This document shows positions 40,415-48,258 of a DNA stretch of 64,000 bases, in pieces (within the stretch, counting starts at the first letter, position 1; each line of letters opens with the position of its first letter). The stretch is from Aeromonas lusitana. Lineage in GTDB: Bacteria > Pseudomonadota > Gammaproteobacteria > Enterobacterales > Aeromonadaceae. Location of the stretch: NCBI RefSeq assembly GCF_002812985.1, contig NZ_PGCP01000012.1, positions 92,056 to 156,055 of the forward strand, given 5' to 3'. The notes beneath the pieces are model-generated. The model did no database searches, was not told the DNA's origin, and saw only the letters and a list, made by a program, of their open reading frames with translations. The translations under genes were made by a program, and so were the position numbers.

Positions 40415-40719
40415 CCCGGCAACCATCCCATATGCCTATGCCACAACGGCTAACCGCTACGCATTTTGCAGTAACAGGTATTTGCAATATGCAAACGGCG
40501 CCTCATTCTGCAGATGGGTCATGTTCGAGCCCCTTGAAATCCATCTGCATCCCATCTCTCCGCCTCTCCCTCTAGCCACTCACCCAATATATAACTAATT
40601 GATTTTTAATTAACATTAAAGTTACTTATCAGTTCGTCAGCCCGATGGACTGATTTTTTCATCCTCTGGCACAGTCACTGCATTGTCATATTCAGATGCA
40701 ACTTATTGGAGGATGGAAC
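40415..40719. other. Gap between globin and LON-domain genes
   Basis: About 305 bases without a gene. From left to right: the TGCAAA palindromes; an AT-rich tract with AATTAACATTAAAGT (40608-40622), a 15-mer repeated exactly at 46389-46403; and a terminator-like hairpin CAGTTCGT/ATGGACTG (40630-40652) followed by ATTTTTTC, which may end the globin transcript or attenuate the next gene. Confidence 0.5.
40461..40495. repeat. GCATTTTGCA and TTTGCAATATGCAAA palindromic motifs
   Basis: GCATTTTGCA (40461-40470) and TTTGCA-ATA-TGCAAA (40481-40495) lie 10 bases apart behind the globin gene. The same TGCAAAATGC theme recurs on the far side of the LON-domain gene (41309-41360). Confidence 0.6.
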
Positions 40720-41295
40720 ATGAAACTTCAACCCTTGGCACTGTTCCCCTTGCCTTCACACATACTACCGGGCGGCAAACTCCCCCTGCGCCTGTTCGAG
40801 CCACGCCACCTGCAGATGCTCAAGGCGTCATTCATCGAGGACAGAGGCTTTGGCATCGTCATGGAGGAGACCACCAGCACGGGTACCTGCGGGCGGATCC
40901 TGCCGGTCGGCACCCGGGTCAAGGTGACTGATTTCTATACCCTCAACGACGGCCTGCTCGGGGTCACAGTGCTCGGGCTGGAACGTTTCTGTATTCATGA
41001 AATGGAAACCGATGACACCGGCTTGCGTCACGCCCAGGTAGAAACCCTGCCCAACTGGCCAAGCGCGCATTCGGATTTCAGTGACAAACAGTTGGTGAGC
41101 AGATTAAGAGAAGTGTTTGAACAATATCCGGAACTGGATGAGCTTTACCCGGACAAGCAGTTTGACGATGCGGCCTGGCTCTGCCAACGCTGGCTCGAAA
41201 TCCTGCCCATGCCGATCTATGAGAAACAGATGTTGATTGCCAAACAAAACAGTGAAGCGGCGCGCCAGTTCCTGCGCCGACTGATCGCACAGTGA
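40720..41295 (+). CDS. LON peptidase substrate-binding domain protein
   Basis: A 191-residue stand-alone LON_substr_bdg (PUA-like) domain: LFPLPSHILPGGKLPLRLFEPRHLQMLK, then GRILPVGTRVKVTDFYTLNDGLLGVTVLG. It has no ATPase or protease domain. Such proteins are common and poorly characterised; they may bind unfolded proteins. GGAGG seven bases before the ATG at 40720 fixes the start. The gene stands alone and is flanked on both sides by related palindromic motifs. Confidence 0.9.
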   Translation: MKLQPLALFPLPSHILPGGKLPLRLFEPRHLQMLKASFIEDRGFGIVMEETTSTGTCGRILPVGTRVKVTDFYTLNDGLLGVTVLGLERFCIHEMETDDTGLRHAQVETLPNWPSAHSDFSDKQLVSRLREVFEQYPELDELYPDKQFDDAAWLCQRWLEILPMPIYEKQMLIAKQNSEAARQFLRRLIAQ

Positions 41296-41308
41296 GTCAA
41301 TAGTGCTT

Positions 41309-41360
41309 TTGCATAATGCGAATATTCTTACAATGAAAATGCAACATTCGCATTTTGCAA
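41309..41360. repeat. 15-bp inverted repeat behind the LON-domain gene
   Basis: TTGCATAATGCGAAT (41309-41323) and ATTCGCATTTTGCAA (41346-41360) are complementary except for one base, with a 22-base AT-rich spacer. No T-run follows directly. Related motifs lie before the gene at 40461-40495. Confidence 0.75.
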
Positions 41361-41523
41361 CGAGTGAACGGCAGTAAATGAGACGTAACTCTGCTGCAAG
41401 CCGCAATAACAGGTTCTGAAAAGTTGGCACGACTTTTTCATATATAACCGTACAACCCGATTTATCCCGTGCTCTCTTCAGTATTTGCTGAAGAATTGGT
41501 CAACCACCAGGTTGACCATTTTT

Positions 41524-43620
41524 TTATCTGGAATATGGGTTTACCGCGCCGCAATGGCGTAACAAGCAGTGCCGCAGCCGAGTCAGACTGATGGGCTTGG
41601 CCAAGAAATCGTTCATCCCCTCCCCCAGGCAACGCTCCCTGTCTTCCGTCATGGCATTGGCCGTCAACGCCACTATCGGCACCTCACACCCCATATCACG
41701 CAAGCGGCGGGTCGCCTCCAGCCCATCCATGTGCGGCATGCGCATATCCATCAAGATGAGATCGGGTTGTCGCTCACCGACCTGTGCCAGCGCCTCCAGA
41801 CCATTGGCAGCCAGCCTCACCCGGCACACCAGCTTTTGCAGCATGAGCGACACCACCAGTTGGTTGACCGGACTGTCCTCCACCACCAGCACATCCAGAT
41901 CCAGCATGGAGAAGGCTTCGCTAGTTGTACTGGATGCGCCGATATAAGGCGCTGCCATACCCGGCAGTTCGAAGCAGAAACAACTGCCTTGCCCCAGGTG
42001 GCTTTGCAGATATATCTCGCCCCCCATCAACTGTACCAGGCGCTGGCTGATGGCAAGCCCGAGCCCGGAGCCGGAGAAGCGGCGGGTGGCCGAGTTGTCC
42101 ACCTGGAAGAAGGGCTCAAACAACAGGGCCTGATCCTCTGGCGAGATGCCGATCCCCGTATCCGTCACCGACACTTTCAGCCGTTCCTCCTCCCACGCCA
42201 GCGCCAGCACCACCTGGCCGCTGGCGGTGAACTTCAAGGCATTGCCAAGCAGGTTGACAATTACCTGGGATAAACGAACGGAATCCCCCTGCAACTGGCG
42301 CGGCACCGTCTCATCCAGTTGCCAGTGCAGCTCAATGCCCTTGGCATCCGCCTGTGGTTGCAGCGGCTCCACCAGCGCCCGGCACAAGTTGACGGGTTCG
42401 AACGGCTCGCTATGCAACGTCAGGGTATGGGATTCAATTTTCGAGAAATCGAGTACATCGTCGATGATGGTCTGCAGCAGGTGCGCCGAGTGGGTGGCAT
42501 GCCCGAGCAGAGCCTGCTGCGGGCCCCCAAGCTGCTCATATTGCAGCAGATCCAGCATCCCCAGCACCGCATTCATGGGGGAGCGGATCTCGTGGGTCAT
42601 CATGGCCAGAAATTGTGACTTGGTGCGGTTGGCCGTCTGCGCCTCATCCCGCGCGCGCGCCAGCTCCTGCTCTCGGCGGATCTGGTTGCCAATCTCCCGC
42701 GCCGTACCCCGATAGCCGATAAAGGCGCCAGCGGCATCGAAGCAGGGCTCGGCATTGAGCTCCATCCAGCAGGGTCCGCGGGCCAGGAGCACCTGGGCAC
42801 GCATCGCCCGCACCGGCAGATGACGGGCGATCAGGCGCCGATACTTGCACCACTCGGGGTCACGCTTGTCATGGGCAAAATCATAGAGGCTGCGACCCGC
42901 CTGGCGCGCTATCACCTCCCCCTGATAGCCGGGGGCCGACACATAGCTGAGCCGATGTTCGGGATCCGTCTCCCAGAACCAGTCAGACGCCATGGCGGCG
43001 AAGCTGCGAAAGCGCTGCTCGCTGGCCTGCAGGGCGAGGGTCTTGAGATCAACCTGCTCCTGCAGACGGGCCCGGTAGGCGATGTTGACCAGCGCCTGGG
43101 AGATGAGGGGGCGGCAGCGCTGCATCGCCGCCTTGCTCTTGAGATCGAAGGTGCCGGCGCTGCCATGCCGGCAGATGAGTACGCCGGAAAAGCCCGGGGC
43201 CTGCAGCCCCGTCATCATGACGCTGGCCCACCCCTCAGCCCCCGCCATCGGCGCCAGCTCGGGCAGCTGGGTCGGATCATAGATGACCAGAGTTTCCCCT
43301 GCGATGGCGCGGGCGAAGAGCGGAGTGAGCGACCAGCTGCGACCCACCTCGTCTGGCTGGGTGCTGAGGTGAGTGGTGCCACTCGCCCCGTTCCAGGCCA
43401 CCACATCCGCCTGCTCGAAGCCGATAAAGGGCTTGAGCGCCAAAATAAGGCTGTCCAGCACCTGCTCCAGGCTCTGGGCATCGGCCAGGGTCGCCACCCC
43501 GCACAGCAAGGCCTGCGACTCCTGACGGTATTTGGCCTCTCGCTCCCGGCAGCGCATCAATTCCACCAGCGTGGTCTGCAGCTTGTCGCCCAGAGCTTCG
43601 AGTTCGGTATTCCCTATCAT
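41524..43620 (-). CDS. Hybrid sensor histidine kinase (GAF-like, PAS, HisKA, HATPase, REC)
   Basis: A 698-residue soluble hybrid kinase with no membrane segment. Domains in order: GAF-like (about 35-190), PAS (205-315: FAAMASDWFWETDPEHRLSYVS), HisKA with phospho-His343 (FLAMMTHEIRSPMNAVLGML), HATPase (LGNALKFTASGQVVLALAW, VTDTGIGISPEDQALLFEPF, GLGLAISQRLVQLMGGEI), and C-terminal REC (LDVLVVEDSPVNQLVVSLML, phospho-Asp in LILMDMRMPHMDG). It lies 18 bases after a FIST-domain gene, the arrangement of NosP with its kinase (NahK, VpsS). It probably hands phosphate to an Hpt protein such as the one at 45871. Confidence 0.9.
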   Translation of the reverse strand: MIGNTELEALGDKLQTTLVELMRCREREAKYRQESQALLCGVATLADAQSLEQVLDSLILALKPFIGFEQADVVAWNGASGTTHLSTQPDEVGRSWSLTPLFARAIAGETLVIYDPTQLPELAPMAGAEGWASVMMTGLQAPGFSGVLICRHGSAGTFDLKSKAAMQRCRPLISQALVNIAYRARLQEQVDLKTLALQASEQRFRSFAAMASDWFWETDPEHRLSYVSAPGYQGEVIARQAGRSLYDFAHDKRDPEWCKYRRLIARHLPVRAMRAQVLLARGPCWMELNAEPCFDAAGAFIGYRGTAREIGNQIRREQELARARDEAQTANRTKSQFLAMMTHEIRSPMNAVLGMLDLLQYEQLGGPQQALLGHATHSAHLLQTIIDDVLDFSKIESHTLTLHSEPFEPVNLCRALVEPLQPQADAKGIELHWQLDETVPRQLQGDSVRLSQVIVNLLGNALKFTASGQVVLALAWEEERLKVSVTDTGIGISPEDQALLFEPFFQVDNSATRRFSGSGLGLAISQRLVQLMGGEIYLQSHLGQGSCFCFELPGMAAPYIGASSTTSEAFSMLDLDVLVVEDSPVNQLVVSLMLQKLVCRVRLAANGLEALAQVGERQPDLILMDMRMPHMDGLEATRRLRDMGCEVPIVALTANAMTEDRERCLGEGMNDFLAKPISLTRLRHCLLRHCGAVNPYSR

Positions 43621-43638
43621 CTTGTGTCCAGCACAGTG

Positions 43639-44823
43639 TCAGCTCTCGAGGAAGATTATGCTCGAGACCATGAGGTTGCCATGGGCCAGCTCACCATGGG
43701 GTAGTCGCCCCTGCTCGCCGAAGGTAAATGGAGTGATGAAGGGGATCTCCCCCAATCGACTGCGAAACTGCTCTACCACGTCGTCCAGACTGTCTCCCAG
43801 CGCCAATCGGCAGCCGGCGCAGAACATCACCAGGGCGCCAAACGGCTGCAGGCTGCCCGCCATCCCATATTCGGGCTCGATGCGCACCGCATTCAGGCTG
43901 CGTTGCAGCAACCCTTCCTGGCTGCTGTACATCAACTGCAGGCGCTCCCCCAGCCGGGTTTCGCCAAACAGCCGCAATCCGTCCCTGGCCGTCACAGCCT
44001 CGGGATGGGAGAGCTTGAAATAGGGCAGGTCATCCAGCATCCCGACCTGGCGGGCCAGCGGGGAGAGGGTGGTCTCCTTCAGGATGGGACCGACGGGCCA
44101 GGGCGCTTCGCGCTCCGTCCAGCGGGCATAGACCTGAGCCGCCGGCTCGTGATCTATGGTCAGCACCTCGCGCCCATCCAGGGCTGTGATGATGCCATGC
44201 CGCTCGGTGGGCACATAGCCGGAGTGGAACTGGAAGGCCAGCTGACAATCGGGATAGAGCACCGCTAACACGCAGCCCTGCTGGCTCTCTCCCTCGGTCC
44301 AGCACAGCTGCCAGTCACCTGTCACACCGTCATCGGCCGCCGAGCCCCCCACGACGGGAACCGTCGTGCCAAACTCGGCTTCGATCCCCGCCAGCATGGT
44401 CTCTTCAAGCCCAGGGCTCGCATGCAACAAGATGAGGGGCGGCAGCTCCCCGGGACGGCCGCCATCGGCGATGGCACGGCGCAATAACTGGCGTACATCC
44501 AGTGTCTCCCCGGCCTGGCCGGCCACCCCGTAAGCGCCCTTGTCATCGTAAATCGCTCCAACCGCCAGGCTCCAGCCTTGCCGGGCATGGTGTCCGGCCT
44601 GGGTCAGGATCCCGGCGCAGGAGCTGCATCCCATGATGCGAGTATCGGGAAAATGGGTTTTAAGGATCTGGCGCAGTACCGCAGCATCATGAGCTTGGGT
44701 AAAATAGACCAGCAATAGCGAAGGGGAATGAGGTGATTGAGCAAGCAGCCGTTCAGCTATCTGTTGGGCGGCCAGCGTGGTCGTCTCGGCAAGAGAGTGA
44801 GCCGTCAGGAAGTTCAACACCAT
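43639..44823 (-). CDS. FIST-domain sensor protein (NosP-like)
   Basis: A 394-residue FIST_N/FIST_C protein: LLVYFTQAHDAAVLRQILKTHF, IMGCSSCAGILTQAGHH, VVGGSAADDG, then the FIST_C part with LQLMYSSQEGLLQRSL, VMFCAGCRLALGDSLDDVVEQ, and FGEQGRLPHGELAHGNLMVS. In Vibrio, Pseudomonas and Legionella, FIST proteins next to hybrid kinases bind haem and sense nitric oxide (NosP). This gene sits directly before the hybrid kinase on the same strand, so it should be the sensor input. Haem binding cannot be shown from sequence alone. Confidence 0.85.
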   Translation of the reverse strand: MVLNFLTAHSLAETTTLAAQQIAERLLAQSPHSPSLLLVYFTQAHDAAVLRQILKTHFPDTRIMGCSSCAGILTQAGHHARQGWSLAVGAIYDDKGAYGVAGQAGETLDVRQLLRRAIADGGRPGELPPLILLHASPGLEETMLAGIEAEFGTTVPVVGGSAADDGVTGDWQLCWTEGESQQGCVLAVLYPDCQLAFQFHSGYVPTERHGIITALDGREVLTIDHEPAAQVYARWTEREAPWPVGPILKETTLSPLARQVGMLDDLPYFKLSHPEAVTARDGLRLFGETRLGERLQLMYSSQEGLLQRSLNAVRIEPEYGMAGSLQPFGALVMFCAGCRLALGDSLDDVVEQFRSRLGEIPFITPFTFGEQGRLPHGELAHGNLMVSSIIFLES

Positions 44824-44933
44824 CTCCTAGTGGTATGCGATGCTGCTTGCAAGCAAAAATCATACCCTTATCAAATAATTACCTGGCCATATTAGGCTAG
44901 AATCGCTCTCACAGACCCCCACAGGATGGCTGC

Positions 44934-45857
44934 ATGTGGCACAACAGTATCAGTGATTTTGACCGGGTCGTCGCGATCGGCGGCGGACACGGCATGGGTC
45001 GCGTGCTCTCTTCTCTCTCGTTTTTAGGATCCCGGCTGACCGGCATAGTGACCACCACGGATGATGGCGGCTCCACCGGACGGCTGCGCAAGAGCCAGGA
45101 GTGCATTGCCTGGGGGGATCTTCGCAACTGCCTCAATCAACTCGTGACCGACCCCAGCATCGGCAGCCTGCTGTTTGAGTACCGCTTCAATGGCAAGGGG
45201 GAGCTCGGGGGGCACAACCTCGGCAATCTCATGCTGCTGGCCCTCGACAACCTCTGTGTCCGGCCCCTTGACGCCATCCGGCTCATCAGCGACATGCTGA
45301 AAATCGAGTCACAGCTCCTTCCCATGTCCGAGCACCCCACGGATCTGTGCGCCCACACCCTCTGCGGCGACCAGATCCTGGGGGAAGTCTCCATCGATCA
45401 GCTCACCACCCCGCCGCGAGCCTTGAGCCTCAACCCGGCCGTGCCGGCTACTAGGGAAGCGGTCGAGGCGCTGACTCAGGCCGACATGATCATCCTGGGG
45501 CCTGGCAGCTTCCTCACCTCCGTCATGCCGCCCCTGCTGCTGGGCGAGATAGCCGAGGCCATTCAACACAGCCAGGCCATCGTGGTCTTTGTCGGCAATC
45601 TGGTAGCCGAGGAGGGGCCCGCGGGCCAGTTGACACTGCTCAGCCAGTATCGCTGGCTGGAAGAGAGGATTGGCGCGGGTCGGGTCAACGCCATCTTGGC
45701 GCCTGAGGGGCACACGGCCCCCGAGCTGACCCATTGCCTGGTCCAGGCCAATCTGGGAGAGGCTGTGCTTCCCCATCGCCACGATCGCCTCAAACTCAGG
45801 CAGGCCCTTGACGGGGTGATCCAGAGTTGCCACATCGCTCAGGACAAGGCGGGCTGA
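44934..45857 (+). CDS. YvcK/CofD-like protein (YbhK family)
   Basis: A 307-residue member of the YvcK (UPF0052) family: VVAIGGGHGMGRVLSSLSFL, VTTTDDGGSTGRLR, WGDLRNCLNQL, GHNLGNLMLLAL, IILGPGSFLTSVMPPLL. YvcK binds UDP-sugars and influences central metabolism and cell wall synthesis. E. coli ybhK lies next to moaABCDE; here the relative also sits in the broader molybdenum region. The ATG at 44934 is the only well-placed start. Confidence 0.9.
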   Translation: MWHNSISDFDRVVAIGGGHGMGRVLSSLSFLGSRLTGIVTTTDDGGSTGRLRKSQECIAWGDLRNCLNQLVTDPSIGSLLFEYRFNGKGELGGHNLGNLMLLALDNLCVRPLDAIRLISDMLKIESQLLPMSEHPTDLCAHTLCGDQILGEVSIDQLTTPPRALSLNPAVPATREAVEALTQADMIILGPGSFLTSVMPPLLLGEIAEAIQHSQAIVVFVGNLVAEEGPAGQLTLLSQYRWLEERIGAGRVNAILAPEGHTAPELTHCLVQANLGEAVLPHRHDRLKLRQALDGVIQSCHIAQDKAG

Positions 45858-45870
45858 ACCCGCCTAGGGC

Positions 45871-46206
45871 TCAGTGATACAGGGCCAGATGGGAAAACAC
45901 CTGAGGGAGGGAGTGCTCGAGCTGCGTCAGCAGCTGACCGGCGGCTTCTGCGTCTTCTTGGCGACAGGCGAGTTCCAGCGCCATCACCTGCTGGTAGCTG
46001 GGCTCGGCGCCGTAGCTGCCGCAGGAGGACTTCATGCTGTGGGCGAGGCGCGCCAGCGCGGACCAATCCCGCTGCTCATACAAGGGCCTTAACTGGGCGA
46101 GTTGCTCACCCACCTCTTCGACGAATACTGAGATGACCACGGGCATCATCTCTTGGCCTATGTCTTCTGCCAGTTGCCGTAATACCTTCTGATCCAGCCA
46201 CTCCAT
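45871..46206 (-). CDS. Hpt (histidine phosphotransfer) domain protein
   Basis: A 111-residue all-helical Hpt protein with the phospho-acceptor motif ARLAHSMKSSCGSYGA. It starts MEWLDQKVLRQLAEDIGQEM. Free Hpt proteins carry phosphate between hybrid-kinase REC domains and output regulators. It is about 1 kb from the FIST/hybrid kinase pair, separated by the yvcK-like gene on the other strand, so it is the best local partner. It is convergent with yvcK. Confidence 0.88.
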   Translation of the reverse strand: MEWLDQKVLRQLAEDIGQEMMPVVISVFVEEVGEQLAQLRPLYEQRDWSALARLAHSMKSSCGSYGAEPSYQQVMALELACRQEDAEAAGQLLTQLEHSLPQVFSHLALYH

Positions 46207-46511
46207 CTTCTCGATCCCTTTTGATGGTATCCAAACAGACCAGAAATATAGCCTACCAAGCGCTCCCCTGTCACTCGCCCATGGCGGACAACAACGTGCG
46301 TTCGAGTCTCCAAATCTCACCACAATGTGAGCGAGTTCAAATTATCGACACGACGGAGAATCAAGGGTAAAAATAAATATTGTCACAAAATTAACATTAA
46401 AGTAACAATGCAAGTCATGAGAATGATGCGGCTCAGCAACACCTCTCTCATCCCTTTTTGCCTGTATGGCTGCTGCGAAGAACCAGGGTAGGATTCTACC
46501 CTGGTATTTTT
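46207..46511. other. Gap before yafJ with a candidate plus-strand transcript
   Basis: About 305 bases with no protein gene. AATTAACATTAAAGT (46389-46403) is repeated from 40608. TTGTCA (46380-46385) with TAACAA (46403-46408) at 17-base spacing is a weak promoter. The stretch ends in a plus-strand terminator, though both flanking genes are on the minus strand. Confidence 0.4.
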
Positions 46512-46513
46512 TT
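46415..46513 (+). ncRNA. Candidate small RNA
   Basis: A terminator with stem ACCAGGGTAG/CTACCCTGGT (46482-46505) and ATTTTTTTATT on the plus strand has no plus-strand protein gene to serve. A start near 46415 would give about 100 bases containing the unpaired, pyrimidine-rich CACCTCTCTCATCCCTTTTT stretch. I recognise no known sRNA family. Alternatively it terminates antisense or minus-strand transcripts. Confidence 0.35.
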
Positions 46514-47309
46514 ATTCGGAGATCAGTAGCTTGGCCGAGTTACCGTATGCCAGCTCCCCCAGACGGAACAGGCAAAACTCCCCGGGCATCATCTTCACCC
46601 AGTTCTCATTGCCGGTCAGCGGCCGGGTCGCAATCAGGGTCACCACGTCGTTCGGGGTCGTCTCGCTCTGAAAATCGATGGCCACGTCCTCATCCAGCAG
46701 GCGAGCCTCGCCAAAAGGCGCCCGGCGAGTCAGCCAGTAGAGGTTGTTGCTGCAATAGGTCATCACGAACTCCCCATCCGACAGCAGCATATTGAACACC
46801 CCCAGGGTGCGCAGCTCGTCGCACAGGCTCGCCAGATAGCGGAACATGGCGGGGAAATTGGTCGGGCACTTGGGGTATTTTTGCTCCAGCTGGCCGAGCA
46901 GCCAGCAGAAGGCCCGCTCGCTGTCGGTGTCCCCCACCGGACGGTGACGCCCGGTTGGCAGCTTCTTGTAACCCGTCAGCTGGCCGTTGTGGGCGAAGGT
47001 CCAATAGCGTCCCCATAACTCGCGGGTGAAGGGATGGGTGTTCTCAAGCGACACGCAGCCCCGGTTGGCCTGCCGGATATGGCTGACCACGGCGCGGCTC
47101 TTGATGGGCAGCGCCTGCACCAGCTTGGCGATGGGGGACTGGGCACTGGGCTCGGGGTCCTTGAAGGTGCGAAAACCGCGCCCCTCATAAAAAGTGATCC
47201 CCCAGCCATCCTTGTGGGGCCCCGTCTTGCCACCCCGCAGCATCAGCCCGGTAAAACTGAAGCAGATGTCGGTCGGCACATTGGCACTCATACCGAGCAG
47301 TTCGCACAT
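46512..47309 (-). CDS. yafJ: Class II glutamine amidotransferase, YafJ-like
   Basis: A 265-residue Gn-AT_II domain protein with the N-terminal catalytic cysteine (MCELLGMS). Other motifs are GGKTGPHKDGWGITFYEG, SHIRQANRG, NTHPFTRELWGRYWTFAHNGQL and GDTDSERAFCWLL. Its partner domain is unknown; the family is often called a predicted amidotransferase. It lies with gmhA and fadE as in E. coli. Confidence 0.93.
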   Translation of the reverse strand: MCELLGMSANVPTDICFSFTGLMLRGGKTGPHKDGWGITFYEGRGFRTFKDPEPSAQSPIAKLVQALPIKSRAVVSHIRQANRGCVSLENTHPFTRELWGRYWTFAHNGQLTGYKKLPTGRHRPVGDTDSERAFCWLLGQLEQKYPKCPTNFPAMFRYLASLCDELRTLGVFNMLLSDGEFVMTYCSNNLYWLTRRAPFGEARLLDEDVAIDFQSETTPNDVVTLIATRPLTGNENWVKMMPGEFCLFRLGELAYGNSAKLLISE

Positions 47310-47417
47310 ATCCCCTCCACCGCTGGATCCTTGCGTCTTTTTCTATCGGCCTCAGCCAGATGGGGAGCGGCAATATCGGTCGATACCGATCTGCCGTTCC
47401 CCATCTGAGATGGCCTC

Positions 47418-47996
47418 TTACTTGGCCATCTCTTTTTCGACCAGCTGGATCAGGATATGGATCACCTTGATGTGCACTTCCTGGATGCGGTCGGCATAAC
47501 CGAAGTGCGGCACCCGGATCTCGACATCGGCGAGGCCTGCCATCTTGCCGCCATCCTTGCCGGTCAGGGCGATGACCTTCATACCCTTGGCATGCGCCGC
47601 CTCGATGGCTTTGAGGATGTTGCCGGAGTTGCCACTGGTGGAGATGCCGAGCAGCACGTCACCACGGCGACCGACCGCTTCTACATAGCGGGAGAACACA
47701 TAGTCATAGCCAAAGTCATTGGAGACACAGGAGAGGTGGCTCGGATCCGAGATGGCGATGCCAGCATAACCTGGGCGGTTTTCCCGGTAGCGACCAGTCA
47801 GTTCCTCTGCAAAATGCATGGCATCGCAGTGGGAACCACCGTTACCACAGGAGAGAACCTTGCCTTCCTGCTTGAAGGAGTCGGCCAGCAGCTTGGCGGC
47901 GGCCTCGATGTCCTTCAGGTTTTGCTCATCGGCCAGGAACGCCTGGAGCACGCTGGCAGCTTCGGTCAATTCATTGCGGATAAGTTCTTGGTACAT
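47418..47996 (-). CDS. gmhA: Sedoheptulose-7-phosphate isomerase
   Basis: Makes D-glycero-D-manno-heptose 7-phosphate for the LPS inner core. The 192-residue length equals E. coli GmhA. It has the SIS-domain motifs [43 protein letters not shown] and the C-terminal [19 protein letters not shown]. The ATG at 47996 gives [10 protein letters not shown]; longer frames upstream lack similarity. It is divergent from fadE. Confidence 0.97.
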   Translation of the reverse strand: MYQELIRNELTEAASVLQAFLADEQNLKDIEAAAKLLADSFKQEGKVLSCGNGGSHCDAMHFAEELTGRYRENRPGYAGIAISDPSHLSCVSNDFGYDYVFSRYVEAVGRRGDVLLGISTSGNSGNILKAIEAAHAKGMKVIALTGKDGGKMAGLADVEIRVPHFGYADRIQEVHIKVIHILIQLVEKEMAK

Positions 47997-48188
47997 GGGT
48001 CTGATGTCTCTTTGTATCGTCCAACATAGGGTCAGCGCATTGTCGCACAAGCTGATCCCGCCGTCGCCCCCCAGTCCCGGCAAGGGTGAAGGAAACGACT
48101 TGCGTTAACTGGCTCACAGCCAGGAGGTAACCGAGTTGTAAACAGCTTGATAACTTTGTGCATATGAATTACAACAGAGGCCACATCC

Positions 48189-48205
48189 AACAGGTCAGAC
48201 CTCTG
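48189..48205. promoter_or_regulatory. Candidate FadR operator upstream of fadE
   Basis: AACAGGTCAGACCTCTG closely matches the FadR consensus (AACANGTCNGACCAGNT on this strand). It lies 54 bases before the fadE start, so fadE should be repressed until long-chain acyl-CoA is present. Confidence 0.6.
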
Positions 48206-48258
48206 GATCAGTTAACTCACTGTCATGCCACGTTGGCAACTCATGCAAGGAGCGAAAA

